Shown here one piece after another: positions 1-11,519 of a stretch of DNA of 64,000 nucleotides. The notes beneath the pieces were generated by a model. It was not told the DNA's origin. It saw only the letters and a program-made list of their open reading frames with translations, and made no database searches. The translations under genes and the position numbers were made by a program. Every line of letters starts with the position of its first letter. Within the stretch, counting starts at the first letter, position 1. Source of the DNA: Phlebopus portentosus (taxonomy: Eukaryota; Basidiomycota; Agaricomycetes; Boletales; Boletinellaceae); contig JAYXKI010000006.1 of the NCBI GenBank assembly GCA_037892935.1, forward strand, positions 1,240,001 through 1,304,000. The letters run 5' to 3'.

Positions 1-240
1 CTTGGACACTCGAATTCAATCACATCCGATGGACGTCGTAGACAGAGACGCGAGCCAGGAGAACCATTAGGGATATCACCTTCTAGTTCGTCACACTTCG
101 GGCGCGCGAGACTTAGTGCTATTGGCGGACATCGAACGCCTATTACCACGCCGCAGCGTAGTCCGGGCCCGGATGCAACATTTGCGCAAGGCAGCGCGAT
201 GCATGAAGGCACCGGTGCTATCATCGGCCGAACAACATGA
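1..240 (+). CDS. 3' end of an unidentified gene (partial)
   Basis: The frame starting at base 1 is open for 79 codons and ends in TGA at 238-240. The peptide is rich in Ser, Arg, Gly and Pro (for example SPSSSSHFGRARLS and TPQRSPGPDATF) and ends with the residues GTGAIIGRTT. Such composition is typical of a disordered C-terminal tail. I recognise no domain. The start and any upstream exons lie outside the window. The call rests on an open frame running in from the edge, on composition unlike the AT-richer sequence after 240, and on the absence of an ATG near the start of the frame, which fits a continuing exon. Confidence 0.45.
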   Translation, partial: LGHSNSITSDGRRRQRREPGEPLGISPSSSSHFGRARLSAIGGHRTPITTPQRSPGPDATFAQGSAMHEGTGAIIGRTT

Positions 241-669
241 TTATCTTCTCCCGTTCAAAACAACCAATCCATCTTGCTGATTTGCTCAGGACCTTGTTGT
301 GCTTGCAATTGTCATATGCTATTCATTTCTTTGTACATGATGTCGGATTCATTTTTCTTTGAACTCTTGTCACATATTTACCAGTATTCCCGTACGCCTT
401 TTACGATTGTAATCACGCCCCCGCATCAAGCTCATGACGGAAACGCTTCGCATATGTCATTATATACTGGTGGACAAGCCTGACCTATTCGTCACACCTG
501 AAATGGACGTGAAGATGATTGCTGTATTGTCAGTGACTACACAAGTTCTACATAATGGCAAGATTGATACATATCAATGTACCCTAAATTCTTCTTTACC
601 ACAAGTACAATGACTCAATCAGCTCTCTTCAGTCCAAACGATACACTTGTTCGAGCAGAACCTCGATGA

Positions 670-1985
670 GGGATAATTAATTTTCAGGACGGCGCAGAAT
701 AGCGCCGGACGACACTATATCGTCTTCCACCCCGAGACGGGCAACGGTTTGACCGAAGAAATGTCATCGGAGCGAGATCCACTGATGCAGTGGACTGCGA
801 CTCGCTTCGCGCGAGACGAAATGAGGGGTACTTGATTTTCCATCTTTATGTCTACTCGATACAGCAGTCTGCTGTGACGCGCGACAAGCTTCCAAACATC
901 TTGATTCATGCGATCGTGTCCGAAACGTAGGATGCAATCGTACCAAGAAAGGCCGGTCCTCGTATGCGACAAACTAGCTGAATCGTCCGATACGGTAGCG
1001 TGGCGAAGACGTACACTTTGAGTCCAGAGATCTTTCAACAACTTAGTGGGAGAGAGCTTGAATTTCGCACAGACGACGTTATATGCGTCATCTGGCAGGA
1101 ATCGACGAGGTCTGCAGGCCATAAGGGGAACGGATCAAAGCTAAGGCAGTCGAGTTTCATGAAGCGAACTATTTCGGTGAATATTTGAGAACACCTGTCA
1201 TTCTTTAAGTAAGTAATATGTTCATGCAAGCAGATGAATGATACCAACCATACTTTCCGATACCACGACAATACACAACACGCCATAGTCGAACAGTTTC
1301 CACTTTTTCCTCTTGCCAGCAAAAACATCTCGACCGTAAGGGTACACAAGCGATGGTGAGAAGCATCGCAAGGTAAATGAGGGTACTTGGTTTTCCATCT
1401 TTGTTTACTCGATACAGCAGTCTGCTGTGATGCTCCGCGCGACAAGCTTCCAAAATTCTTGATTCGTGCGATCGTGTCCGAAACGTAGGATGCACTCATG
1501 CCAAGAAGGCTGGCCCTCGTATGTGACAAACTTGCTGAATCGTCAGATATGGTAGTGTGGCGAAGACGAACACCTTGAGTCTAGCTATCTTTTAACAATC
1601 GGTGGGGGGCAACGGGATATAGGTCCCATTTCGATCAGGCAGCATTCTGAGATGCCACCCGGGAAGTCGGGTCCGCGGGCTATAAAAGGGAATCGATCGA
1701 CATTTAGGCAGTTGAATTCCGTGAAGCGAACGACTTCGGCGAATATTTGAGAACACCTGTCGTTCTTTGAGTATCATGTCGATGCAAACAGATGAGCCAT
1801 ACTAACCAGATTTAACGATGCCACGGCAATAAACAACACACTATAGTCGAACAACTCCCGCTTTCCCTTTTGCAAGACCATCTCGACAGTGGTAACGGGT
1901 GCACAAGCGTCGGTGATAACCATCGCGAGGCGAGTGAGGGGTAATTGATTTTCAGTTGGTAACCGAGTCTCGACTGGATGCATGA
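670..1985. repeat. Tandem array of diverged ~556-bp units with gene relics
   Basis: Blocks recur with a spacing of 556-557 bp. The string GAGGGGTACTTGATTTTCC or close variants lies at 823, 1379 and 1936. The block from GATACAGCAGTCTGCTGTGA through GTGTCCGAAACGTAGGATGCA occurs at about 857-935 and 1412-1496. The block AATATTTGAGAACACCTGTC occurs near 1182 and 1743. Copies differ by many substitutions and small indels, roughly a fifth of positions by eye. On the minus strand, parallel peptide scraps appear in each unit, such as QIFTEIVRF in one and, with the frame adjusted, QIFAEVVRF in the other. Frames are interrupted, so this looks like a decayed tandemly duplicated gene rather than a live one. 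I cannot name the family. Confidence 0.7.
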
Positions 1986-2054
1986 CCGCTCTGCTCTCAC
2001 AGCTGCTGGCACAGCTAGGAGAGCAGAAGGGTCATACGTCCACGCTCGGGGAGC

Positions 2055-2077
2055 CCACCTTCTGTGACAGAAGGTGG
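2055..2077. repeat. Perfect 10-bp inverted repeat, 3-nt loop
   Basis: CCACCTTCTG, TGA, CAGAAGGTGG form a perfect hairpin just outside the diverged tandem array and about 250 bp before the permease start. It could be a palindromic protein-binding site, a relic of a miniature element end, or chance. No run of T follows it, so it does not resemble a Pol III terminator. Confidence 0.6.
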
Positions 2078-2325
2078 TATCTCAAAGGGCGACAGATCAC
2101 TGACAGGGCGCTCTATATACCAATAGTTCGAACTCCGCAACTCCGACGGCCTCGCGCCACCCGGTGCCGGTCCAGTCCAGTCCGTGTGACTAGGTTAGCT
2201 TCTTTAAACTAACTACAGCACTACTACTACTAGTAGCTACTGTAGGTCTACTTAGATCCTCAGTCACAGTGTCAAGCTCCGTTCACAGTATACAGCGCAA
2301 AAGAATCGATCATTGGCGATGAGCA

Positions 2326-4652
2326 ATGCATGACCAAACGTCAGAAGATAGAGAGTCTTCCGGTGATAGTGAAAGTGATCCGCTATTGGGCGCCCCAGTA
2401 GAAACGGTAATTATTCATAATCAACAGGCAGAAAGGCTCTGATGTCCTCTTCAATCCTCCAAAATGACTACTCAAGGTCAATCCACTCGGCCATGAAGTT
2501 GGCTTACTGTCCTGCGTCATGCTCAATCTCGGCGAAATGTTAGGCTCTGGCATCTTTTCTATTCCCGGAATTGTAATGAAATCTCTCGGATCCGTTGGCA
2601 TGTTTATGCTGGCTTGGATATTAGCACCAATCTTCACATTTGGTGTGCTTAATGGATTAATCATTCATAAATCGTCATTAATATATTATCTCTTTAGCTG
2701 GTTTATCTGCGTATACCGAGCTCGCAAGCATGTTTCCTAACAGATCAGGAGCAGAAGTCGTGTACTTAGAGCAGGCGTATCCACGTCCTCGATCCTTGGT
2801 TCCCGTATCCTTTGTGGTGACGACGGTTCTCCTATCGTATGCAAACAAGTCTTTGATAAATAAATCATCTTATGTCCCTCTGCAGATTTAGCGCGACGAA
2901 CTCCATTGTATTCGCACAGTACTTTATGGCTTTCTTCGAACTTCCTCAGACAGGAGGAAGGCAAACCATTCTCGCGCTATCTATGGTCACAGTTGCGCTG
3001 TCAAGTTGGTGCCGCAGATTTGGTCTGGATGTCTTAACTTATATTCACTCGCGAATCACTTAGTACCGGCTGTTTCTACGAAGTGGTCATTAAGAGTAAT
3101 GAATGCCCTGACATTTGTGAAGATTTTGGAGCAGCTATTGTGAGCTTTGTCGTTGTTTGTATGAAAGCTTCTCGTGTCAACATTCACAAGCCTTATCTTA
3201 GGTGGAATAGCCGTCCTTTCAGGTCTGACTCGCATCCAAGATCCATGGTCGAACTTCTCCGATCCGTGGTCGGGAGCCACATTCAACGGAAATTCGATTG
3301 CAACCGCCTTCGTCAAGACGCACTTCGCCTTTGTTGGTTGGAACAATGCATTCAACGTTCTTGCCGAAGTGAAAGGTCGAGATCCGGTCCGGACAGTGCG
3401 CAACGCCGGCCGAATTTCGTTGTCGCTTGTCTCGTTGCTCTTCCTTCTGACAAACATCGCCTATATCGCTACCATTCCGAAGGAGGAGATCCGACAATCT
3501 GGACAACTTATCGGCGCGTTGTTCTTTCAGAAGGTATTTGGTGATTCATGGACAGCGAAGCTTTTGCCCGTGATGGTAATGTTCAGTTCTCTCGGGAATG
3601 TTGTACGTCTATTCCTTGCTCATTGTCGCCGTCATTCGTTTAGCTGACGAATAACCCAGATCGCTAGTGTAAGGGCCTTCATAAATTTCCTACTAAATGC
3701 TTATCAACACATCCTTCAAGGCCATTGGGAAGGCTCGTATCATCCGAGAAATTGCACGTCAAGGTCTTCTTCCATGGCCCGAGTTTTTTGCCTCGACGAA
3801 GCCCTTTGGTACACCTCTCGGACCATTACTTATGAAATACGTCTTGACAATTTTCGTCATTCTCGTCATTCCCGCGGGCGATGCATTCAGTTTCCTGCTT
3901 GATTTGTTCTCCTATCCTCATCTTGTATGTACAGCCCATCAAACATCAATACCTGGTAATTGACTACTGATAATTTACTGCTTCAGTTCTTCTCAGCTGC
4001 TACAACATTTGGAGTTTGGATTTTACGGAGAAGGTTCATCGCCACGGGATCACCAAAGGCGTCTTCCAAGTACAGAGCATCTAATACTTCGGTCATTCTA
4101 TACCTTGCAATTTGTATATTCCTGATTGTTACGCCATGGTGCGATGTTTTCCTTTTTCACCTACAATAATGACACAAACGTGCTCTATTAGGATACCTCC
4201 TGAGAAGGGGCACGCTGACGTATCGTTCTGGTACGCAACGTAAGTATTTATTGTCGTTCATGTTTTGTACCAGCCCTCATCTGCCTTTAATCCAAGGTAC
4301 TGCGTTGCTGGGATTCTCATATTACTCGTAAGTCTGCACACTCCGAAAGTCTGTCCGACCTGGTCGTTCACTTGATTTGTTATAGGCATGCGGTGTGTAC
4401 TACTACGTCTGGATTGTCCTTCTCCCACGTCTAGGAGGGTATGAAGTCGTAGAAGAGATCGAGGAACTCGAAGGCGGGGCACGGCTCGCTCGCCTCGTGC
4501 GCAAGTATCCGAACAACTCCTCGAGGCAGGCTTCGCTTGGTTCCGATCAGAGAAATCTAGCCGGTGATGACTTTGACATCAGTAATGGGTATGGAAGTGA
4601 TGGAAATAAATTGAAACGGCAGAGCCGCGAAGAACGAGAACCGTTGTTATAG
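2326..4652 (+). CDS. MUP1/LAT-type amino-acid permease
   Basis: Multi-exon gene for an APC-superfamily permease of the fungal high-affinity methionine permease/LAT type. The ATG at 2326 opens an acidic N-terminus. A phase-0 intron joins it to EVGLLSCVMLNLGEMLGSGI, the TM1 unwound helix with the GSGI substrate motif typical of LAT proteins. Later exons give YTELASMFPNRSGAEVVYLE (TM2-3 loop), FSATNSIVFAQYF, WSLRVMNALTFVKI, ILGGIAVLSG, FAFVGWNNAFNVLAEVKG (TM6 region, strongly family-like), ARQGLLPWPEFFASTKPFGTP (TM8 loop) and the final membrane segments. The stop is at 4650-4652. At least eight short introns are needed. Both cytosolic tails carry acidic dileucine signals: ESDPLLG near residue 20 and EREPLL at the very C-terminus. 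Likely role: uptake or vacuolar handling of methionine or other neutral amino acids. The exact substrate cannot be read from sequence. Confidence 0.88.
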
Positions 4653-5756
4653 ACCATAAATTTACTTCTAAGCCGTCTGATTGTAAATTCGTCCCAGGGG
4701 AGGAAGCATGCCTTTCTGTCTATGCACAATAAATATTATCATCGGTGGCGTCAGAGATACGGTCGTTAAAGTATATATTTTTATTATGCTAAACAGACAA
4801 ACGGAAAATTTATTGTTACATAATTTAGAACCTACAGGTTCTGAACATCTGCACGCGCGATAGAATTCAGCGCCCGCCACCTTCAGATTATTCAGATTAG
4901 ACGACATCATTTCCGAGGAGACAACGCACATTTATTTTTAAATGACGCTATGATAGGCGATTTACCGTGGGCTCCACCTCCGCGATACGAGGTGGCACGA
5001 GACCCGGCCGTCAACGGCGATCGTGTCTACGGTTTGCCAGTCCAAGAGAAAAACAAAGTATTCATATCCATCCAAAACATGCACCAAATTTTCCGCTTCC
5101 TGACGGTGCAAAAATACTGAGATATAGCAATGAATATCAGGCCTAGGGCAGAGAGAAAACCATCACTTGTCAATTTGGACGACCCGGCGATTTTTTCGTT
5201 AAATTTATCCACTTGCAGTTCAAAGCGTCTTGAGTTGAATGTGGTGTCAAGAATTTATTTGCGAATTGAACATCTCGCTTGTATAGAGAGGATAGGGGGT
5301 TGGAGGGGTTGTCCTCTGGAGATGGGTGGGAGGAGGATGTCGCATATCATATCACCGTTGTGCTAGACAGTACTCTTCTGTTCTTTCGCAAAAGTTCTGG
5401 ATAGAGCAACGTGGAAGATACGATACAATCTAAATAAATTGAGAGGGGGATTCTACTTACAATTGACTAGTGTACATGACCGAAGTACCAGACATATCGA
5501 GGCTATCCAAAAGCATTTTTCCAAATTGTTTTGACCACCCTTCAGTTGAGCGATAGGAATATCCGTAGCAGCTCGTCTCCTAGATCCGAAGAAACCATGT
5601 TGTGTGTATGATGAAATCCGAAGATATGTTCTCGGCTCGTTACTGTGCGACGCTCGTAGTGCTTCCTTGGCATACCGCGAGTACATCGACCTCCTTGGAT
5701 ATGTTGCTCAACAAGGATCCTCTATAGATAACCGGGCGCTCCATGACCAGGGGAAA
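4653..5756. other. Gene-free stretch between permease and OMA1
   Basis: About 1.1 kb between the stop of the permease (+) and the stop of the peptidase (-), so it holds two converging 3' regions. It is AT-rich near 4660-4960 with AATAAA-like sequence around 4728. Short open frames on both strands near 5450-5850 show no recognisable motif. I see no repeat or RNA gene. Confidence 0.5.
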
Positions 5757-7721
5757 TCATCCTTGAGCAAGCTTCTTCTGTTCCTTCTTTGCCTTCTTGG
5801 CCTTCTTCTCCTTCTTCTTCAGAGCCTTCAAGCGCTCCGTCTCCCAACGATGTAATTCGCTCTTTAGCCTAAGCAGGCGCGCTTCGTGGGCTGGATGTGC
5901 TGCGCTCATGATCCTCCTTACGAGTTTCGTAGCTAAATCACTATACGAGTCATCGCCCGACGAGGCTGAAGTGTGTTTATCAACAAAATATCTCGCACGT
6001 TCCACCTCGAGTGAAGGTGAGCACTCCGAAAGCTCAGAGTCACGGCGGTGCATCCAAAATTTGATCGTTGCGCGGGCGTCGAATCCAGCATGGGCCAATA
6101 CACGTGTAGAGACTGTGTCTGCTTCAAACTCCATGGCTACGCTTGTGCAGTATTCCTATATAAATATCAGACGTCAGAATGAATTCGGATGTTTAGCGAA
6201 GTGTGAATGTATTTAACATACTGATAGTTTTACAAATTCCCCAGCTCCAATCTTTCCCCAGTTCGCAACAGCGTCGTTCACGAAAGGACCAAATATCATA
6301 GTTATCGGGAAGACAACGGCACGGACCAGATCCGAAAATATAGAAACTGTACCAGGAAGGAAGACTGTGCCAGCGGACAGTGACTCGAGGTGATGAGAAA
6401 GGATGAGATGCGACAATTCGTGAGCTAAGAGGATTGCTATTTGGGTTAGCTGCTCTTCCGTGGGTTCCCGAGGTACTGATGTCAGAGGTTGCTGCGGCTG
6501 CGGGACAGGCGAAGAAATCGGACGGGAGAAGGCCAATAAAGAACCCATAAATTCCGAAGCTATCGAACGAGATTGAGCTGGAACTTGAGGTACCGGCGAA
6601 GGGCTCTCGATGGTGGAAGCAAACCCATCTCCGAATATCCTATCAAGAAAACCAGAATAGACAACAATGCCGCCTCCTCCGTCGGGCCCAAACCCGAATG
6701 AGAAAGCATTGTCACAATCTGGACGATCAACGAGGACAAGGTTGTACGGCGGACCTGGAATCAGATGAGGGGAGTCAACCGTATCACTCGTTGTAGAAGC
6801 AGCAGACGACTGCTCCTCTTCGCAACACATAGTGTCGCAAAACCAACGAAGATATTCCTTGGCACGAGGTCGTGGCTTCAAAGGATACTTTGCAGGAGGG
6901 GGGAATGGAATGTCGTCTGGGTCACGATCTGGCCATGGAAGATCCGCACTCTTCTCTGCAGCAAGAATAGGGATCGTGCCCTCGAGGCGACGCAGAACGG
7001 ATTCGACAACTTGGTAACGCCAATCAGTAGGCGGTATGATGTTCGGAGGACCATCTTGGGATATCACCTCAAGCACAGCGCGGTACCATCCGTCGCCTTG
7101 CAACTGCTTTAGAATTGATTCCTCCTCTTCTGGAGAAAGTAATATGACTCGCCAGCGCCCGGACAGGGGAGTGCGCTCAAGGCTTGCCAGGAAGGTGAGA
7201 CCGAATAGGACGATGGGTACCGCGATTAGGAACCTATACGAGATGATAGACTTTCGCAAGTGTCGTTCCACCTTGTCTCGCTTGTAGGCGAGTTCTGGGT
7301 GGTGCTTGATTATTTTTTTCAGATATCTGCGGGCCATGAAGTTCCTGACAGCAACGATGGGAAGAAAAGTCAACGCAATCTTCGTCACTGTACGAGCGAC
7401 TTCAAGTGACGCTGAAGCCTTAACGAGAATCAGTCAAGGATACTGATTTAGTACGAAGGCACATACTTTGAGGATGCTAGCAAGGAGCCCTGCAAAGAAT
7501 GGACGGCTACGCGGCGGCGACGTGTGAAACTTTGCCAATCGCTCATACTGAGGAGGTCGAATCAGCGAACTCCTGCGCGCAGCAGTCAATGGAACGCTTG
7601 ACTGAGACGTCCAGCACGATACATTTCTTCGATTTCCAGATTGAATTTGCACAGATAGCCTGTAGGAAGCCGGTACTGAGATTACTAGACGAGCTGTAGA
7701 TCGAGAGCATGAGCGAAGCAT
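5757..7721 (-). CDS. OMA1: OMA1-like mitochondrial M48 metallopeptidase
   Basis: Three exons on the minus strand. Exon 1 (from ATG at 7721) encodes an Arg/Ser-rich, acid-poor presequence (MLRSCSRSTARLVIS...) followed by FHTSPPRSRPFFAGLL, a typical mitochondrial targeting region. Exon 2 carries two hydrophobic segments, the conserved NAFSFGFGPDGGGGIVVYSG strand region and the zinc motif HELSH in ILLAHELSHLILSHH. A short intron near 6155-6223 joins it to EYCTSVAMEFEADTVSTRVL, whose E..EAD supplies the third zinc ligand of gluzincins. OMA1 is an inner-membrane stress protease acting in mitochondrial quality control. At about 600 residues the protein is longer than yeast Oma1. It has a Pro/Ser-rich insertion (about 6480-6620) before the HExxH and a Lys-rich tail (KKKEKKAKKAKKEQKK). 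The zinc ligands are all present. Confidence 0.9.
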
Positions 7722-8144
7722 ATTTTCAGAACATTTAGCTGTTTGATGATGAAAGGAGGAGTCAGTCAGTTATGGGATGGTCGTCGGAAGCGAGACTATT
7801 TATTGACGCGTCCTGTGTTCTGCTGACAAAGCAGTCGGCGCTTCATTCCAAGAAAGAGGAAAGGTGCCATCAAAATCTAGATCCTATCGGACCGTTCTTT
7901 GCCCTGATTGTTTCCTATAGTTAGTTCGTCTGTATCAACATCTGCATCCACATCAACAGACAAAAACAACCGTCCTCTCATTTATGCGAAGCCAGAAATC
8001 GAATAGTGTACATCATTAAACCGACTTATTGAGTACTTAGCACCAGCTCAGTCTGAGTTAGATCACATCAAAGAGAAAACGAAACACAGCACAAAAATGT
8101 AGTGGGGGAATCCACAAGACTAGATAGTAAGTAAAGACCAAGAA
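7722..8144. other. OMA1 promoter / RSP5 3' region
   Basis: The OMA1 start and the RSP5 stop face this 420-bp interval. It must hold the OMA1 promoter and 5' UTR and the RSP5 3' UTR. I see no gene in it. A tract around 7800 (GAGACTATTTATTGACG) gives a weak TATA-like TCAATAAATAG on the minus strand about 80 bp from the OMA1 ATG. Confidence 0.4.
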
Positions 8145-11100
8145 TTACTCCTGTCCGAACCCAACAGTTTCCCTTGAAACAAAAGCGTTCAGCTATGAGA
8201 AGGCAGAAAAACAGACGCAGAACGTACTCCACTGCAAGAGTAAGCTTCTGTTCCAAGGTTTGGTAGTCCTTGTACGGTGGAAGATCGAGACGGTTGAAAC
8301 AGGTCTATCAATAGGATGAGTGCATATTCATCCGAACCATGTCGGGATACTTACATGACTCTTAGGCAGCTGGGATGGATCACCAGACTTCTCAATCGTG
8401 AAGCGGCGGGGACCATCAGATCCTTGGAGATCCTTGAATCCATTGACCGGTATTCGTGAAGTTCCCGTAGTGAACTGCAGCAAACGTGACTTGCGTTCCG
8501 GAGGCCAACTACGGATGCATTTCCAGAACCACTGAATGACCTCGTCGCTCATCTCATATCCACGATAGTCCGTGTACTTAGCCCAGTCGTCCCTGCAAAG
8601 ATCTTAGAGTGTGCAGGAAAAGTAGAATGGAATTATCCACTTACACATCAATCTCGGACATACCGCCAATGAGCAGCTCAAGCTCACGCTCATCGAACAC
8701 GTTAATGAGCTCTTGAGGAATAAGCTCATTGAAACCCGACATGAAGGCCTCAAATTGCTCCTGCACGCGCTTGTAGATACGATACTCGACAACGAGATCG
8801 ACGTATTCCTTCTTATTCTCATCGGTGACCGGAACATCTGCTCCTCCAAGCTTAAGTTCAATCGTGACCATTTCGCCGAATCGTTCTTCGGCAGTAGTGA
8901 AAGTTTCATCGATAACACCCTCAATGCTGTTCTCTCTGTAGAACACGTCAGAATGAAACAGTATGAAACAGTCCTTCGATTTGAAAATAATTGGATACTT
9001 ACAGCATCCAGGTCAAGCCTCTGAACAGCTCCGCGTCTACACTTTCCAGGTCCGCGAGTGTCACCTTCTTCTTCAAGATCATCTTATAGAAACTGACGAT
9101 GAAGTACGCATCGAGAAAACGTCTATGGAAAATCGCCAGGCCAAGGGTACGTCCAATGAACTTGAAATAGTTCAAATGCTCGGGATTTACACCTGATGCC
9201 GGATTGATCTGTAATGTGTAGTTGTCGTGTGCGGAATACTCGAACAAGCAATAGAATGGCTAATGATGGAGGTGAGGACGATCAACGTTGACATACACAG
9301 TAAAGGAGGGCTCACATTGAACATTTCGTGTGACAGCAGGAAGAAGAACTCTCTGTAGTAACTGTTAGTACTGATAACAGGCGAATGCGCTCTGGAACTC
9401 ACCGTGAAACTCCTCCGTAATCCAGTCCATCTTCACCATCAAACTTAATCATAAGCCTCTTCTTGAGATCACTGGGCGTTTGTCTCATGATCTCGGCATA
9501 CGAATCTTCAAAGATATGGTTTCTTCTAATCTTGATTTGGCAATTGCCAGGCTGTGCACGCATCGCTGGCTGGCTGCGGAAGTAGATAAGTTTACGACGG
9601 AAGTCGCGCTTATACTGCGGAACGTTCTGATCCAGTGATGATGGGAGACGAGCTGGAATAAACAGTCTTAGCATCTGTGATGTACATCAATGCATGAACT
9701 TACGATCATCCCAAGTCGTCGTTTTCGTGCTGAAGGGCTATCAGTCAAACCAGCGAAAAACAAACATTTCTGAACTACGTACTTATGATCAACTGTGTAA
9801 AGCGCATGAGCCAAAGTCAAATTTTAAACAATACGATAACCTACCGAAGTAAATCCTTGCCGTCGATGTCAGTCTCATTTCCCATCCAGACGGAAGAGGG
9901 CCCAATTGCGAGATGGACTGCGGCTGAGCAGTCGTGGTCGTACCGTTCGGGCCCATTACACGGACAATGGTCTGACGACGCGGATCTACCCATGTCGTGG
10001 TGCGCGTTCTATGATGAAGTATTGAGCTTTCGAAGGACATGACAGACTCTGCGATACTCACGTATGGTCTACATAATACGGACGACCTTCAGGCGTGAAA
10101 CGTTCTTCCCAACCAGCAGGTAGAGGACCCAAACCAGCAGTCGTTTGAGAACTCTGAGCAATCGGAGTCGCCGAACTGGCGGAAGTCGAACGAGCCACAC
10201 CAGATTCAACCATATCATCCGCAAGAACACGACGATTATGTTGATCACGAGCCGCATTGGTCTCTCCTTGTTGCGCGGTGTTATTGGCAGCCTGGTTCGT
10301 AGATGGACGATGCCATGTGGTGCTTCGAGTACTAAAGATAGCATGTTAAAATAGCAAGTATGATGAAAATAAGTCAGACTTACTTGTGATCTACATAGTA
10401 GGTTCGTCCCAAAGGATCAATGCGACGTTCCCATCCAGGAGGGAGCGGCCCGAGGTGGTCCTCATGAGGGTTGAAGCTTCGTGCTGCAGCCGCAGATGCA
10501 TTGGTCGCGGCACCAGCTGGCATAGGGGTCTGGGAGACATTAGGAGCAGTCGGAGATGCAGTGGCCATGGCCGATCCTGTGCTGCCCGCGACTGTAGTTG
10601 CACCGCTTATGGGACGAGAAGCAGGTATCGTCTCGGCTTCCGCAGCCGGAGCGGAAGTAGCCGTCGTTGGCGACCGATTAATTTGGGGCGTCGGCATCTG
10701 CATGACAGGCTGTTCAGTATGTGGTGTCGCTTGACCAGCTTGGTGACTTGGCGTCCGAGAAAGAGCGGAGGCAGATCCAGTTGTCGAAGCGGCAGCAGGC
10801 GATAGTGAGGATGCTGAGTCTTCAAGACCCATGTTCGCAAATGCAGTCTCCAGATTTGACTGTGCTGAAGGTCCAGGATTGCTGATGGGTTGTGAGGTAT
10901 TCGTTGAGAGATATATGATGAGTTTCCCATGCACAACCAAATTGTCATTGGACTTCTTCAAGTCCAACGTGAGCATTTCTGTGACAAGTCAATCTCAGAT
11001 CCGAAAGGAAGAGCAAGATGAAAGATCGCACCATGTCCACCCAACTCCAGGTCAAGCACATCGCTAACTCGAATATTTACCACACCCAAGAAGCCTTGAT

Positions 11101-11519
11101 CCCGCCGTTTGAACTTGCGTTGGTCAAAAATCTGGACAGCTATGACCGACGAGTCCTTCACAATACTGTTCGAGTATGTAAGAGCTAAATCCAACTACGC
11201 GGTTTAGAGACCAGAACATACACATCGAAGTTCTCATTCCAGTAAGGATTCAAGGTCTTCTTGATGACACTAGTTGTATGCGTTTGCTCCGCATCAACAG
11301 TGATTACGGCGAAAGGGTCGGGTAGCCTAAAGACATCCCTCTTCGACAGACCATCGGCCGCAACAACTATCCAGCCTCCTCAGAACAGCGGAAAGTTACA
11401 AAATAGCATGCAAGCTCACCAGTGATCCGAATCTTCCTTGTTCTGTCGAAGGGAGTCAGTCAACCTAACGCTGATAAAGGAAGAACAATTATTGCTTACA
11501 GAGGGCCAGAACTCGGCAT
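8145..11519 (-). CDS. RSP5: NEDD4-family HECT E3 ubiquitin ligase (C2-WW3-HECT)
   Basis: Many-exon gene encoding the complete Rsp5/Pub1/HulA architecture. The ATG at 11517-11519 opens a C2 domain over four short exons ([20 protein letters not shown], then [20 protein letters not shown], then YWNENFDV). A long Ser/Ala/Thr/Pro linker (about 10500-10980) leads to three WW domains, each with LGPLPxGWE, YYVDH or YFVDH, and TTW. The HECT domain includes [50 protein letters not shown] and the catalytic cysteine in [16 protein letters not shown]. The codons for SH and TC are separated by an intron at about 8288-8354. The protein ends ...[11 protein letters not shown], with the stop at 8145-8147. Rsp5 ubiquitinates plasma-membrane transporters through arrestin adaptors. 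All functional residues I can check are present. Confidence 0.97.
9783..9792 (-). other. RSP5: 10-nt microexon in the third WW domain of RSP5
   Basis: Minus-strand sequence reads CAG, then TTGATCATAA, then GTACGT. The upstream exon ends ...TAC TTC G at 9845 and the downstream exon starts C ACG AAA at 9729. Joining them gives [14 protein letters not shown], exactly the WW consensus. The flanking introns are 52 nt (9793-9844) and 53 nt (9730-9782). The next exon (9704-9729) is only 26 nt. Confidence 0.88.
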
